The notes beneath the pieces were generated by a model. That model was given only the letters and a program-made list of their open reading frames with translations, searched no databases and had not been told where the DNA came from. The position numbers were made by a program, and so were the translations under genes. A DNA stretch of 31,972 bases, from the NCBI GenBank assembly GCA_002473085.1, contig DKTP01000112.1, positions 1-31,972 on the forward strand, given 5' to 3'. The DNA is from Anaerolineales bacterium UBA7227 (GTDB lineage: Bacteria > Chloroflexota > Anaerolineae > Anaerolineales > Villigracilaceae). Within the stretch, counting starts at the first letter, position 1. Each line of letters starts with the position of its first letter. This document shows positions 8,141 to 15,950 of the stretch, piece after piece.

Positions 8141-8455
8141 ATGGTTGTTGATAATTTGGTTTTGCCAAAAGCGACGCATAATCTGGTCAGGAGGCTGACG
8201 GGGCAATCGCGTCCCGACCTTGCGCTTTCACTGGCTTTAAAGGACCTGGTTCGATTGCGTATAAAAGAAGCAAAATCGCAGATCGCTGAATTCGAGAAAA
8301 AATATTCGACGTCGTTTCAAGAATTTGAAGCGGCATGGAAAGGCGGGAAGATCGCCGACCCTTATTCGTATCCGGTTGAACAGGACTACTTTGAATGGGA
8401 AGCGTATGTTTCGGAACTGGAAGGTTTGCAGGAAATGTCGGAATGGCTGATATAA
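8141..8455 (+). CDS. small protein, likely antitoxin of a TumE/DUF6516-type pair
   Basis: A 104-residue, mostly helical, charged protein with AAGGAG before the ATG. It has an N-terminal segment with LALSLALKDLVRLRIKEAKSQI and a C-terminal block with FEAAWKGGKI and Tyr/Trp-rich DYFEWEAYV. From memory of the family, proteins of this pattern precede small toxins of the DUF6516 (TumE) group. The next ORF overlaps it by 13 nt and shows remnants of that toxin family, which supports the reading. It lies 12 nt after uvrC and is probably co-transcribed with it. The function is inferred from pattern and neighbour only; no catalytic motif is visible. Confidence 0.6.
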   Translation: MVVDNLVLPKATHNLVRRLTGQSRPDLALSLALKDLVRLRIKEAKSQIAEFEKKYSTSFQEFEAAWKGGKIADPYSYPVEQDYFEWEAYVSELEGLQEMSEWLI

Positions 8456-8646
8456 GCCTTGAGGAATTCGAACAGCGGATTATTGCGGCTTGCGGCGCTT
8501 CGCCCATAGTCGAAAGTATTTCTGTGGCTGATAATGCTGGAGGCTGGCATTGGCATCCGGTTGACGATGTTGCGCGGCATGTTTCATCCGATCATGAGAT
8601 CACCTTCGAGGAATTTTTTCGAGAAGTCGGGAAACGCGTCGAATGA
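8443..8646 (+). CDS. short TumE/DUF6516-like toxin, probably internally deleted remnant
   Basis: A 67-residue ORF starting at the ATG that overlaps the preceding antitoxin-like gene by 13 nt, the usual coupled layout of such pairs. Its first ~30 residues (EEFEQRIIAACGASPIVES) look like the start of DUF6516 toxins, and its end (ADNAGGWHWHPVDDVARHV, then ITFEEFFREV) looks like their His-rich C-terminus. The central strand region normally between them (about 40-50 residues) is absent, whereas family members are about 100-120 residues. An in-frame upstream ATG at 8395 exists but has no family-like sequence before 8443. The likely interpretation is a toxin disarmed by deletion while its antitoxin remains; an alternative is a genuine short orphan protein. 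The stop overlaps the next gene as ATGA. Confidence 0.5.
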   Translation: MADISLEEFEQRIIAACGASPIVESISVADNAGGWHWHPVDDVARHVSSDHEITFEEFFREVGKRVE

Positions 8647-9017
8647 AACGCATCTGGATCGTGGACGACGACGAGGAAATGCTGAACGCGGTTCGGCTGA
8701 TGCTGTCCATGTTGAATTATCGGACGGACACGTTCCTGAACGCCCGCAACGCGGCGCGCGCCATCCTGGAGGGCGACCGCCCCGACCTGGCGCTGCTCGA
8801 CATCTGGATGCCCGAGGTGACGGGACTGGACCTGCTCGAATATCTGCGGCGGAATCCCGCCACGAAGACCCTGCCGGTGGTGATGCTCTCGACGGAATCG
8901 TCGGACGTGATGAAGGACCGCGCCGACGCGCTCGGAGCGGACGCGTACGTCTCGAAGCCCGTCACAATCGAGGAACTGGAACGCGCCATGAACGCGGCTT
9001 TCGATAAAAGGAAATGA
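8643..9017 (+). CDS. stand-alone response regulator receiver domain
   Basis: A 124-residue CheY-like phosphoacceptor with no output domain. Seen: acidic pocket D8-D9-D10, phosphorylated Asp D53 in LLDIWMPE, the switch Ser/Thr S83-T84 in VMLSTES, and conserved Lys K105 in VSKPV. Single-domain receivers act as phosphorelay intermediates or bind a partner protein. No histidine kinase is in the window, so the input is unknown. The start codon overlaps the stop of the preceding small ORF (ATGA), implying translational coupling. Confidence in the fold is high, the pathway is unknown. Confidence 0.92.
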   Translation: MKRIWIVDDDEEMLNAVRLMLSMLNYRTDTFLNARNAARAILEGDRPDLALLDIWMPEVTGLDLLEYLRRNPATKTLPVVMLSTESSDVMKDRADALGADAYVSKPVTIEELERAMNAAFDKRK

Positions 9018-9039
9018 CCGACAAGCAAAGAGAAGGAAA

Positions 9040-9147
9040 ATGGCAAAAGGAAAATCTACCCGAAAATTAAGCGCCGCGCAGATCGTGTTTTACACGCTGT
9101 GCGTGATCATCATCCTTTCGATGGTCCTCACCATGTTTGTAAAGTAA
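9040..9147 (+). CDS. 35-residue single-pass membrane microprotein
   Basis: A 36-codon frame (with stop) too short for standard calling. It begins MAKGKSTRKLSAAQ, a basic Ser/Thr-containing cytoplasmic tail, then a hydrophobic stretch IVFYTLCVIIILSMVLTMFV (about residues 15-34), ending VK. GAGAAGGA lies just before the ATG, a good ribosome site. It is 22 nt after the receiver gene and ends 16 nt before the prfA -10 box. The layout (positive tail, then one helix) predicts N-in insertion in the membrane. No function can be assigned. It could be a conserved small protein of the prfA neighbourhood or a chance ORF; the strong ribosome site and clean hydrophobic segment favour a real gene. Confidence 0.6.
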   Translation: MAKGKSTRKLSAAQIVFYTLCVIIILSMVLTMFVK

Positions 9148-9160
9148 CGGGAAGGCCGAA

Positions 9161-9169
9161 TGGTATAAT
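9161..9169 (+). promoter_or_regulatory. extended -10 promoter of the prfA operon
   Basis: TGGTATAAT is a perfect extended -10 (TG, one base, TATAAT). The predicted start near 9176 gives a leader of about 46 nt before prfA. No good -35 is seen at 16-18 nt, which extended -10 promoters can do without. Confidence 0.6.
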
Positions 9170-9221
9170 GTCTGCGCGCGGCCGTTGCCGCGCTATTTTG
9201 CGCCATTTGTAAAAGGTTTTT

Positions 9222-10301
9222 ATGCTCGAAAAATTATCTGGAATTGAAGCGCGCTTCAAACAAATTGACGACGAACTGCTCGATGCGGGCGGAGACTATC
9301 AGCGCGTCGCGGAGTTGAACAAGGAACGCATCGAACTGGAACCCGTCGTCGAGAAGGCGCGCGAGTACCGTCTGGCGTTGAAAAATCTCGACGAAGCGCG
9401 CGTCCTGCTCGAGTCCGAGGAGGACGCGGAACTGCGCGCCCTCGCCGAGGCCGACGTCGCCGCGCTCGAACCGAGGATCGAATCGCTCGAAGCCGAGATC
9501 AAGTCCCTGCTGATCCCCAGGGACCCGCGCGACGAGAAGAACGTCTTCGTGGAGATCCGCGCCGGCGCGGGCGGGGACGAAGCCGCGCTCTTCGCCGCCG
9601 ACCTCTTCCGCATGTACGCGCGGTACGCGGACCGCATGGGCTGGAAGAGCGAGATCCTTTCGGAGAGCGCCATCGGCATCGGCGGGTACAAGGAAATCAT
9701 TTTCCAGATCAAGGGGCGCGGCGCCTTCTCGAAGTTGAAATACGAATCGGGCGTGCACCGCGTCCAGCGCGTGCCGACCACTGAATCGTCGGGACGCATC
9801 CACACCTCCACCGCCACGGTCGCGGTGCTGGCCGAGGTGGACGAGGTCGAGATTGCCATCCCCGATTCCGACATCGAAATTGACGTGTATCGCTCGGCAG
9901 GCGCGGGCGGGCAGAACGTGCAGAAGAACTCCACCGCCGTCCGCCTCACGCACAAGCCGACCGGCATTGTCGTCTCCTGCCAGGACGAACGCTCGCAATT
10001 GCAAAACAAACAGCGCGCCATGTCCATCCTGCGCGCCCGCCTGTACGAGATGGAGGAGGAGAAGCGCCGCTCCGAACTCGAAGCCGACCGCCGCTCGCAG
10101 GTCGGGACGGGCGAACGCTCGGAAAAGATCCGCACCTACAACTTTCCGCAAAACCGCGTTACCGATCACCGCATCGGCGTTTCTTCCTATAACCTGCCCG
10201 GCGTGCTGGAGGGCGACATTGACCAGTTCATCGAAGAACTCGCCACCCGCGACGAAGCGGGACGTCTCGCGGCCGCGGGCGCGGATGAAGATAACGACTG
10301 A
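9222..10301 (+). CDS. prfA: peptide chain release factor 1
   Basis: Recognises UAA and UAG in the ribosomal A site and triggers release of the finished peptide. At 359 residues it is the standard RF1 length. The stop-codon-reading tripeptide is P185-T-T187 in [10 protein letters not shown] (PxT identifies RF1; RF2 would have SPF), and the peptidyl-transferase-centre motif is GGQ at 229-231 in SAGAGGQN. The N-terminal coiled domain (1-100) and the C-terminal [14 protein letters not shown] are typical. AAAGG precedes the ATG at 9222. The prmC gene, whose product methylates the GGQ glutamine, begins 21 nt downstream, and tsaC follows; this is a conserved bacterial operon. Confidence 0.98.
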   Translation: MLEKLSGIEARFKQIDDELLDAGGDYQRVAELNKERIELEPVVEKAREYRLALKNLDEARVLLESEEDAELRALAEADVAALEPRIESLEAEIKSLLIPRDPRDEKNVFVEIRAGAGGDEAALFAADLFRMYARYADRMGWKSEILSESAIGIGGYKEIIFQIKGRGAFSKLKYESGVHRVQRVPTTESSGRIHTSTATVAVLAEVDEVEIAIPDSDIEIDVYRSAGAGGQNVQKNSTAVRLTHKPTGIVVSCQDERSQLQNKQRAMSILRARLYEMEEEKRRSELEADRRSQVGTGERSEKIRTYNFPQNRVTDHRIGVSSYNLPGVLEGDIDQFIEELATRDEAGRLAAAGADEDND

Positions 10302-10322
10302 CCCGGCGCTGATCGCGTCCTT

Positions 10323-11195
10323 GTGAATATGGACGTCGCCTCGCTGCTCGAAGAAATCTCCGGCCAACTGCGCGCCGTGACGGACACGCCCGACCTCGAC
10401 GCGCAGGTGCTGCTGGCGCACCTGATGGGGAAACCGCGCACCTGGCTGGCGGCGCATCCTGAAGCGCGTCTCTCTGCCCTCGAGCTGGATTCCGCCCGGC
10501 GCGAGGCCGCCAGGCTGGCGGCCGGCGCGCCCCTGCCGCACATCCTCGGACGTTGGGAGTTTTTCGGTCTCGACTTTGAAGTCACTCCCGACGTATTGAT
10601 CCCCCGTCCCGAAACTGAATTGTTGGCGGAACAGGCCATCCTCTGGCTTCAGTCGCGGCCTGTGACGAATCTCTCCTCCCTGCGCGCCGCCGACGTGGGG
10701 ACCGGCTCCGGGTGCATTGCGGTCGCGCTGGCCAAGCACGTCCCGGACGCGCACGTCCTGGCTACCGATCTTTCGCTGCCCGCGCTTCAAGTGGCGAGGC
10801 GCAACGCGCACAAACACGGCGTCGCGGCCCGCGTGGATTTTGTCCAATGCGACCTGCTCCCGCCTCGCCCTAGTCCGCTTCCCACCGAGAGTCACTTCGA
10901 CGTGATCTGCGCCAACCTGCCCTACATCCCCACCAGCGCGCTCAGCGGCCTATCCGTTTTCGACCACGAGCCAGCCCTGGCGCTGGACGGCGGCAGCGAC
11001 GGACTCGACCCGATCCGCCGCCTGCTGAAGATCGCGCCCGAGTGGCTGGCGCCCGACGGCCTCATCCTGCTTGAGATCGAATCGCGGCAAGGCATGGCCG
11101 CCGTCTCGCTGGCCTACGACTCCTTCGAGAAGGCCACCATTAACCTGCGCCGCGACCTGGCCGGCCGGGAACGATTGCTCGCCATCCGATTGTGA
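10323..11195 (+). CDS. prmC: release factor N5-glutamine methyltransferase
   Basis: Uses S-adenosylmethionine to methylate the GGQ glutamine of release factors, speeding termination. It has 290 residues from the GTG at 10323 (an ATG at 10329 is an equally possible start). The N-terminal helical release-factor-binding domain (about 1-85) is followed by the Rossmann methyltransferase: IPRPETE (93-99), SAM loop VGTGSGCIA (125-133), and the substrate-Gln tetrapeptide at 198-201. That tetrapeptide is NLPY rather than the common NPPY. It lies directly after prfA, its substrate gene, and its stop overlaps the tsaC start. Family and operon agree, so the assignment is firm. Confidence 0.95.
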   Translation: MNMDVASLLEEISGQLRAVTDTPDLDAQVLLAHLMGKPRTWLAAHPEARLSALELDSARREAARLAAGAPLPHILGRWEFFGLDFEVTPDVLIPRPETELLAEQAILWLQSRPVTNLSSLRAADVGTGSGCIAVALAKHVPDAHVLATDLSLPALQVARRNAHKHGVAARVDFVQCDLLPPRPSPLPTESHFDVICANLPYIPTSALSGLSVFDHEPALALDGGSDGLDPIRRLLKIAPEWLAPDGLILLEIESRQGMAAVSLAYDSFEKATINLRRDLAGRERLLAIRL

Positions 11196-11806
11196 TGAAA
11201 ACGGAAATTCTTCCGGCCGACGATCCCCTCTCCATCGCCCGCGCCCTTGAAATCCTGCGCGCGGGCGGGTTGGTCGTCTTTCCCACCGACACGGTTTACG
11301 GCCTCGGCTCGCTGGCTTTCGACCAGGCCGCCATCGAATCCATCTACGCCGTCAAAGGCCGCCCGCTGGAGAAGGCGATTCCCATCCTCATCGCGGACGC
11401 GGCCGACCTCGACCGCCTCGCGCGCGCCGTCACCGACCTGGCGCGCCGCCTCGCCTCCCGCTTCTGGCCGGGACCTTTGACTCTCGTCCTCCCCAAGCGC
11501 GCCGACCTGCCCGCGGCCGTCTCCGCCGCCGACACCGTCGGCGTGCGCGTCCCTGACCACGCGGCCGCCCGCGCTCTCCTGCGCGCCGCGGGCCCGATGG
11601 CCGTCACCTCGGCCAACCTGTCGGGACGCTCTAGCCCGCGCAGCGCCGAAGAGGCGGCGAGTCAGTTGGGCGGGCGCGTCCCCCTCGTCCTGGATGGAGG
11701 CGAGACGCCGGGCGGAGTCCCGTCCACGGTAGTAGATGTCTCGGGGTCCATTCCCGTCATCCTGCGCGATGGACCGCTCACGCTGGCCGAGATTAATTCG
11801 ATCTGA
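11195..11806 (+). CDS. tsaC: threonylcarbamoyl-AMP synthase (YrdC/Sua5 family)
   Basis: Makes threonylcarbamoyl-AMP from Thr, bicarbonate and ATP for the t6A37 modification of ANN-decoding tRNAs. It has 203 residues from the ATG at 11195, which shares its A with the prmC stop (TGATG); a GTG one codon earlier is also in frame. Typical features: GGLVVFPTDTVYGLG (about 25-40), the KGRP basic nucleotide-binding motif, AIPILI, and the SANLSG loop. The length matches short TsaC rather than the long Sua5 form with an extra C-terminal domain. Coupling to prfA-prmC groups three translation-accuracy genes on one transcript. Confidence 0.95.
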   Translation: MKTEILPADDPLSIARALEILRAGGLVVFPTDTVYGLGSLAFDQAAIESIYAVKGRPLEKAIPILIADAADLDRLARAVTDLARRLASRFWPGPLTLVLPKRADLPAAVSAADTVGVRVPDHAAARALLRAAGPMAVTSANLSGRSSPRSAEEAASQLGGRVPLVLDGGETPGGVPSTVVDVSGSIPVILRDGPLTLAEINSI

Positions 11807-11896
11807 TAAAGCGGTCGGGAAACGCTTATTTGCTTTTTAAGAATTTTTCAGGGAGGCTTTAAGTCCCCATGTAAAATAGTAAGTGCATTCTCCTCA

Positions 11897-11939
11897 CAAA
11901 CCCCGTAGGCCAGTGGCAGGCTCAGCGGGGTTTGGGTTT
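11897..11939 (+). terminator. intrinsic terminator of the prfA-prmC-tsaC operon
   Basis: Nine-bp stem CAAACCCCG (11897-11905) with CGGGGTTTG (11926-11934), a 20-nt loop, then GGTTTT. It lies about 90 nt after tsaC and ends 43 nt before the -10 box of the next gene. Confidence 0.65.
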
Positions 11940-11982
11940 TAAATCCACGGCGCTCTCCTGTCCGCAGAAAAACGGATTTCTG

Positions 11983-11988
11983 TATAAT
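11983..11988 (+). promoter_or_regulatory. -10 box of the nucleosidase operon, probable leaderless start
   Basis: A perfect TATAAT ends 7 nt before the ATG at 11996, so transcription would begin at or beside the start codon. No convincing -35 is seen. Confidence 0.5.
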
Positions 11989-11995
11989 AGGGCGC

Positions 11996-12673
11996 ATGAA
12001 CATCGTCGTCATTATCTCCGCCGGCGCCGAATGGCGCGCTGTGAAAGAATTGTTCCCCAACCTTGAATTAGACCGGTCTCCCTTCGGCGCCTGCGCCAGG
12101 CTGAAACTTGGAACTCGCAACCTGACGCTCGTCCATGGCGGCTGGGGGAAAATTGCCGCGGCCGCCAGCGCGCAATATGCGATTGATACGTTCCACCCCG
12201 ACCTGCTCGTCAACCTCGGGACGTGCGGCGGGTTCGCGGGTCATATTGAAACGGGGACGGTCATCCTCGTCGAGCGGACGCTCGTCTACGACATCATTGA
12301 GCAGATGGGAGACGGGGACGCGGCGATCCAGGCTTACGCGGCGGACGTGGACCTGTCGTGGCTGGGAGCGGGCGCGCCCCCCGCGCGGCGCGGCCTGCTC
12401 GTCTCTGCCGACCGCGACATCCTCGCGGACGACATCCCCATGCTGGTCCAAAAATACGGCGCGGCCGCGGCGGACTGGGAATCGGGCGCGATTGCCTGGG
12501 TGGCACAGCGCAACGGGACGCGCGTCCTCATCCTGCGCGGCGTGACGGACCTGGTGGGGCGGGCCGGGGGCGAGGCCTATGGAAATATCGCGTTGTTCCA
12601 TGAGCGGACGCGGGACATCATGGCGGGGTTGTTCGCCCAGTTGCCCGATTGGCTGGATCAAATTATCGAATGA
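11996..12673 (+). CDS. 5'-methylthioadenosine/S-adenosylhomocysteine nucleosidase-like protein
   Basis: A 225-residue member of the PNP/UDP phosphorylase superfamily, closest in layout to MTA/SAH nucleosidase, which cleaves adenine from methylthioadenosine and adenosylhomocysteine in the methyl cycle. Seen: E12 in SAGAEW at the position of the MTAN catalytic Glu, NLGTCGGFAG (73-82) matching the phosphate/ribose loop, E162 in DWESGAIA where MTAN has MEATAIA, and catalytic Asp D185 in RGVTDLVG. The Met that normally precedes E162 is Trp, so specificity may differ; another purine nucleosidase is possible. Only 7 nt separate it from the next gene, suggesting one transcript. Confidence 0.82.
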   Translation: MNIVVIISAGAEWRAVKELFPNLELDRSPFGACARLKLGTRNLTLVHGGWGKIAAAASAQYAIDTFHPDLLVNLGTCGGFAGHIETGTVILVERTLVYDIIEQMGDGDAAIQAYAADVDLSWLGAGAPPARRGLLVSADRDILADDIPMLVQKYGAAAADWESGAIAWVAQRNGTRVLILRGVTDLVGRAGGEAYGNIALFHERTRDIMAGLFAQLPDWLDQIIE

Positions 12674-12680
12674 GGCATCC

Positions 12681-13727
12681 ATGAGAAGAAAATTCGACGC
12701 GCGTCCCTGGCTGATCTTAATTCTGGTTGTGGGATTTATCCTTCTTGGGGCGCTCCTTGGCGACATGCTCATCCCGAAGGGCGAAGCGACCGCGAACGAG
12801 CAGCCTGTGATCCCGATCGCGTTGGCCGGTCCCGTGGCCGATGGCGGCGCGGAGGTTTCGGGGTTGGCGTGGTATGGCGACACGCTCATCATCCTCCCGC
12901 AGTATCCGAACTTCACGGAAAATTATCACGGCGACGGTTTTTTATATGCCCTCTCCAAAACCGAGATCCTCGCGTACCTCGATTCGCCGAACCCCGCGCC
13001 GCTGACTCCGCGCTCGATTCCGCTGAACGATGCTCCCTTGCGCGGCATGATCGAGCATTATCAGGGCTTTGAGGCGATTGCCTTTTCGGGCGACCGCGTC
13101 TTTCTGTCCATCGAGGCGGGAGACGGCAACGACATGCGCGGCTACCTCGTCGCGGGACGCATCCAGCCTGACCTGGGCGCGGTCACGCTGGACGTTGACC
13201 GCCTGGTCGAAAACCCGCTGCAGATGGAACGCGGCAACAAATCGGACGAGGCCCTGCTTGTGGTCGGCGACCGGCTGCTGACCTTTTACGAGGTCAACGG
13301 CGCGGGGCTGAATCCGCATCCCGTCGCGCGCGTCTTCGATCTCGACCTGTACCTGGTCGGGACCATCTCCTTTCCGAACGTCGAGTACCGCGTCACAGAC
13401 GCGGCCCCGGGCGCGGACGCGGCGGATTTCTGGGTCGTCAATTACTTCTTCCCAGGCGACGTTGATTTGAAGCCCGCGCTTGATCTACTTTTCCAGAAAT
13501 ACGGGCTGGGGCCGACGCATAGTCGTAACGAGACGGTCGAACGCCTGGTGGAGATGCGTTATTCGCCGGGCGGAATCACGCTCGCGGATACGCCTCCCGT
13601 CTTGTTGAAGTTGCTGCCCGTCGTCAGCCGTAATTGGGAGGGATTGGCGCTGCTCGATGAGCGGGGATTTCTGCTGATGACCGACAAATTCCCCGAAACG
13701 ATTTTTGGATTTGTCCCGATGCCATGA
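12681..13727 (+). CDS. membrane-anchored extracytoplasmic protein, propeller/phytase-like
   Basis: A 348-residue protein not recognised with certainty. The ATG at 12681 follows the upstream stop by 7 nt and opens with basic MRRKFDARPW then a hydrophobic helix (about 10-30), i.e. an uncleaved anchor or signal sequence. The rest is polar with repeated beta-type segments such as SGLAWYGDTLIIL, EAIAFSGDRVFLSIE, DEALLVVGDRLLTFYE and NWEGLALLDERGFLLMTD. These are spaced like blades of a beta-propeller, and the final blade resembles the esterase-like/phytase-like domain group. It probably sits outside the membrane. No catalytic residues can be named. Co-transcription with the nucleosidase does not explain its role. 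A strong terminator follows. Confidence 0.7.
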   Translation: MRRKFDARPWLILILVVGFILLGALLGDMLIPKGEATANEQPVIPIALAGPVADGGAEVSGLAWYGDTLIILPQYPNFTENYHGDGFLYALSKTEILAYLDSPNPAPLTPRSIPLNDAPLRGMIEHYQGFEAIAFSGDRVFLSIEAGDGNDMRGYLVAGRIQPDLGAVTLDVDRLVENPLQMERGNKSDEALLVVGDRLLTFYEVNGAGLNPHPVARVFDLDLYLVGTISFPNVEYRVTDAAPGADAADFWVVNYFFPGDVDLKPALDLLFQKYGLGPTHSRNETVERLVEMRYSPGGITLADTPPVLLKLLPVVSRNWEGLALLDERGFLLMTDKFPETIFGFVPMP

Positions 13728-13735
13728 GAAAAGAA

Positions 13736-13766
13736 AAGCCGGGTTTCAAGAGAAACCCGGCTTTTA
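13736..13766 (+). terminator. intrinsic terminator after the membrane-anchored protein
   Basis: Perfect 12-bp stem AAGCCGGGTTTC (13736-13747) and GAAACCCGGCTT (13752-13763) around the 4-nt loop AAGA, followed by a short T-run. It begins 8 nt after the stop codon. Confidence 0.85.
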
Positions 13767-13823
13767 TGTGAGATTTGACTTCTTGCGTAGGTTACGCCGA
13801 CGTTAGGGACTGTTTCTCGGGAT

Positions 13824-13964
13824 ATGGCCGTAGCAAAGCCGCTTGACAAGTTGGCCGATATGGAACGCGAATAGCGCGAATGAGCGAATTTTCTTGGACT
13901 TTTTCGTTTCATTCGCAATTTCGCGGCATTCGCGTTGAGAAATCTCTGACGTTGCTACAGCCAT
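13824..13964. repeat. foldback (MITE-like) element, copy A
   Basis: A 141-bp element bounded by near-perfect inverted ends: ATGGCCGTAGCAA at the left, and the right end reads ATGGCTGTAGCAA on the other strand. The interior is built of CGCGAAT-type words, and its two halves are near reverse complements, so the whole can fold into a long hairpin. A second copy, roughly 80% alike by eye, lies at 27463-27610. It holds no ORF and makes up much of the 383-bp gap between two genes. The rest of the gap (13965-14110) shows no clear feature except the ribosome site at its end. Confidence 0.7.
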
Positions 13965-14110
13965 GCTTCTCGGGAGAATGTCCAATGTGCCAGCGAAGGC
14001 AATAAGGTAAAATTGGAAAGATATTTGTCGCCTGGGTCTATGACAGTTTGCCGTATCCTGAAAATAGGCCCATTCCAATCGGGAACGATGATTCATAATT
14101 TGGAGGATGA

Positions 14111-15817
14111 ATGCAAACGAAAAATCAGGTTCTTTCAAGGCACAAAAAACAATTGCGAACAATGCAGATCGTGATCTCAATGGCGTTCGTGACGCTGTTA
14201 TTTTTGCTGGCGGCGGTTTTCGCCAATCCAGCGGGCGTTCTTGCCCAGGGCGGACCGAAGACCGAGACCAAATATATGACCGTACGGACCTTCCCGCTCG
14301 AAAATGGGAAGAGCATAGACGAGGTCATCATTCACGGGCCTTCGAAGCCTCCGGCTGGATATGAGGCCGAGCGCGCGTCTGTGATCATTCCCAACCCCAG
14401 CGCAGCCGCCAAGACATTGACCGTTCCTGCCTACAATTGGGTATTTGGTTGTTCGGCGGTCTCCGGCTCGATGATCGCGGCATACTATGACCGCGCCGGC
14501 TATCCCAACATGTATACCGGCCCCACCGACGGCGGGGTGATGCCTCTCGATAACAGCGTTTGGGGTACATGGTCCGATGGCGTGGATACCTATCCCAATA
14601 TCCCGCTGGCCGCTTCGCGCAATGGCGTGGATGGACGCTCCACTCGCGGCTCCATTGACGATTATTGGGTACGATATGAAAGCGCCGCGAAGGATCCATT
14701 CATCGCCAAGGGCTGGGTCGAACACGCCTGGGGCGACGCGATCGGCGACTACATGAAGACCAGCCAGTCCAAATATAACAACCGCGACGGCTCCACCTCT
14801 TTTTATACATGGACCTCGGACCCGGGCCCCTTAACCTGCGCCGACATGGTCGTCAATAAGATCCATACCAGGGATGGAACTTACGGACGCAAGTTGTTCT
14901 ACGAGGCCCGCGGCTATACCGTCGCTGACTGCTACAGCCGCAAGACGAGCAACACCATTGCCGGCGGCTTTTCCTTCGCCAACTACAAGGCCCAGATTGA
15001 CGCCGGCCGTCCGGTAATGATCAATCTTGCAGGTCATACCGTTGTTGGCGTGGGATATAACGATCCAAACACGGTCTACCTCCACGATACGTGGGATTAC
15101 TCGACTCACAGCATGAAGTGGGGCGGAAGTTATGCAGGTATGCAGATGCAGTCGGTCAGTATCGTCAACCCCGCTTCGTCCTCCGGCGGAGGGTTCAATT
15201 CTCAATTCAACGGCTCCGCCGCGGGCTGGGCGGGCGTCAAAGGCGCATGGACGAACTACGCGTCCATGTATTATCGAAGCGCCGGCCTTGCCAACAAAGT
15301 CGCCTCGGCCAAACACGCCAATAATTACAAGAACTTCGCCTATGTGGTCAGGATGAAACGCTCCGGCGCCTGCGTCAGCTGCGCGAATCATATCGTCATC
15401 CGCGGGAAGCCAGCCAGCCTCGCGCTCGACTTCAACTGGCAGCCGTCCTATGTGTTCCAATACAACAACAAGGGTCAATTCTCCGTTTGGAAGATCTCCA
15501 GCGCCGGCGGCAAGACCGCGTTGAAAGCATGGACGTCCAGCGCGCATATCGTCAAGAACGGATGGAACACGCTCAAGGTGATCGCCAACGGCGCCTCGCT
15601 GAAGTTCTATATCAACAACAAACTTGTGTGGAGCGGCTCGGACCTCACGCTGACAACCGGACAGGTTGGCTTTGGTTTTCGGAGGGATGGCAGGGCTGGC
15701 TCCCTGGATGTGGACTGGGCCAGACTTTCCATGCTTGGCGCGGAAGCGCTGCCGTTCGACGAAGCGGACGGGCAGGGAATGGAGTTGCCTGCCGACGCCG
15801 CGGACGCGACGCCGTAG
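14111..15817 (+). CDS. secreted C39-like cysteine protease with C-terminal concanavalin-like domain
   Basis: A 568-residue exported protein. GGAGG lies just before the ATG at 14111. The N-terminus has a basic stretch, a hydrophobic core (about 19-37) and a probable signal-peptidase site after VLA (45). The papain-like C39 region shows the nucleophile C114 in VFGCSAVSGSMIAAYYD, the His H309 in INLAGHTVVGVGYND and the Asp D326 in YLHDTWD, in the correct order, so the enzyme looks active. A Gly/Ser linker near 356-360 leads to a LamG/DUF1080-type jelly-roll (about 361-545) with FNSQFNGSAAGW, WNTLKVIANG and VGFGFRRDG, likely binding glycans or another surface ligand. No ABC exporter is nearby, so a peptide-maturation role is less likely than a secreted hydrolase. 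It stands alone between a repeat element and a strong terminator. Confidence 0.82.
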   Translation: MQTKNQVLSRHKKQLRTMQIVISMAFVTLLFLLAAVFANPAGVLAQGGPKTETKYMTVRTFPLENGKSIDEVIIHGPSKPPAGYEAERASVIIPNPSAAAKTLTVPAYNWVFGCSAVSGSMIAAYYDRAGYPNMYTGPTDGGVMPLDNSVWGTWSDGVDTYPNIPLAASRNGVDGRSTRGSIDDYWVRYESAAKDPFIAKGWVEHAWGDAIGDYMKTSQSKYNNRDGSTSFYTWTSDPGPLTCADMVVNKIHTRDGTYGRKLFYEARGYTVADCYSRKTSNTIAGGFSFANYKAQIDAGRPVMINLAGHTVVGVGYNDPNTVYLHDTWDYSTHSMKWGGSYAGMQMQSVSIVNPASSSGGGFNSQFNGSAAGWAGVKGAWTNYASMYYRSAGLANKVASAKHANNYKNFAYVVRMKRSGACVSCANHIVIRGKPASLALDFNWQPSYVFQYNNKGQFSVWKISSAGGKTALKAWTSSAHIVKNGWNTLKVIANGASLKFYINNKLVWSGSDLTLTTGQVGFGFRRDGRAGSLDVDWARLSMLGAEALPFDEADGQGMELPADAADATP

Positions 15818-15839
15818 CCCCTCCCTGGACTATCGCCCG

Positions 15840-15880
15840 ACCCGCCGCTAGGACAGAAATCCTGGCGGCGGGTTTATTTT
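15840..15880 (+). terminator. intrinsic terminator after the secreted protease gene
   Basis: A 14-bp stem with one G-T wobble: ACCCGCCGCTAGGA (15840-15853) with TCCTGGCGGCGGGT (15860-15873), loop CAGAAA, then TTATTTT. Strong and well placed, 23 nt after the stop. Confidence 0.88.
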
Positions 15881-15950
15881 GAGCAAACCTGCAGGTCGGA
15901 AGGGCGGCGCGGCCGCGATGATCTCCGCGTCAACTTTTACATGTGAGAGA

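Noticed and set aside
11872..11939. A TAAAAT box followed by the terminator at 11897, possibly a short RNA gene
   Set aside because: There is no -35 and no conserved structure beyond the hairpin; a simple operon terminator explains it.
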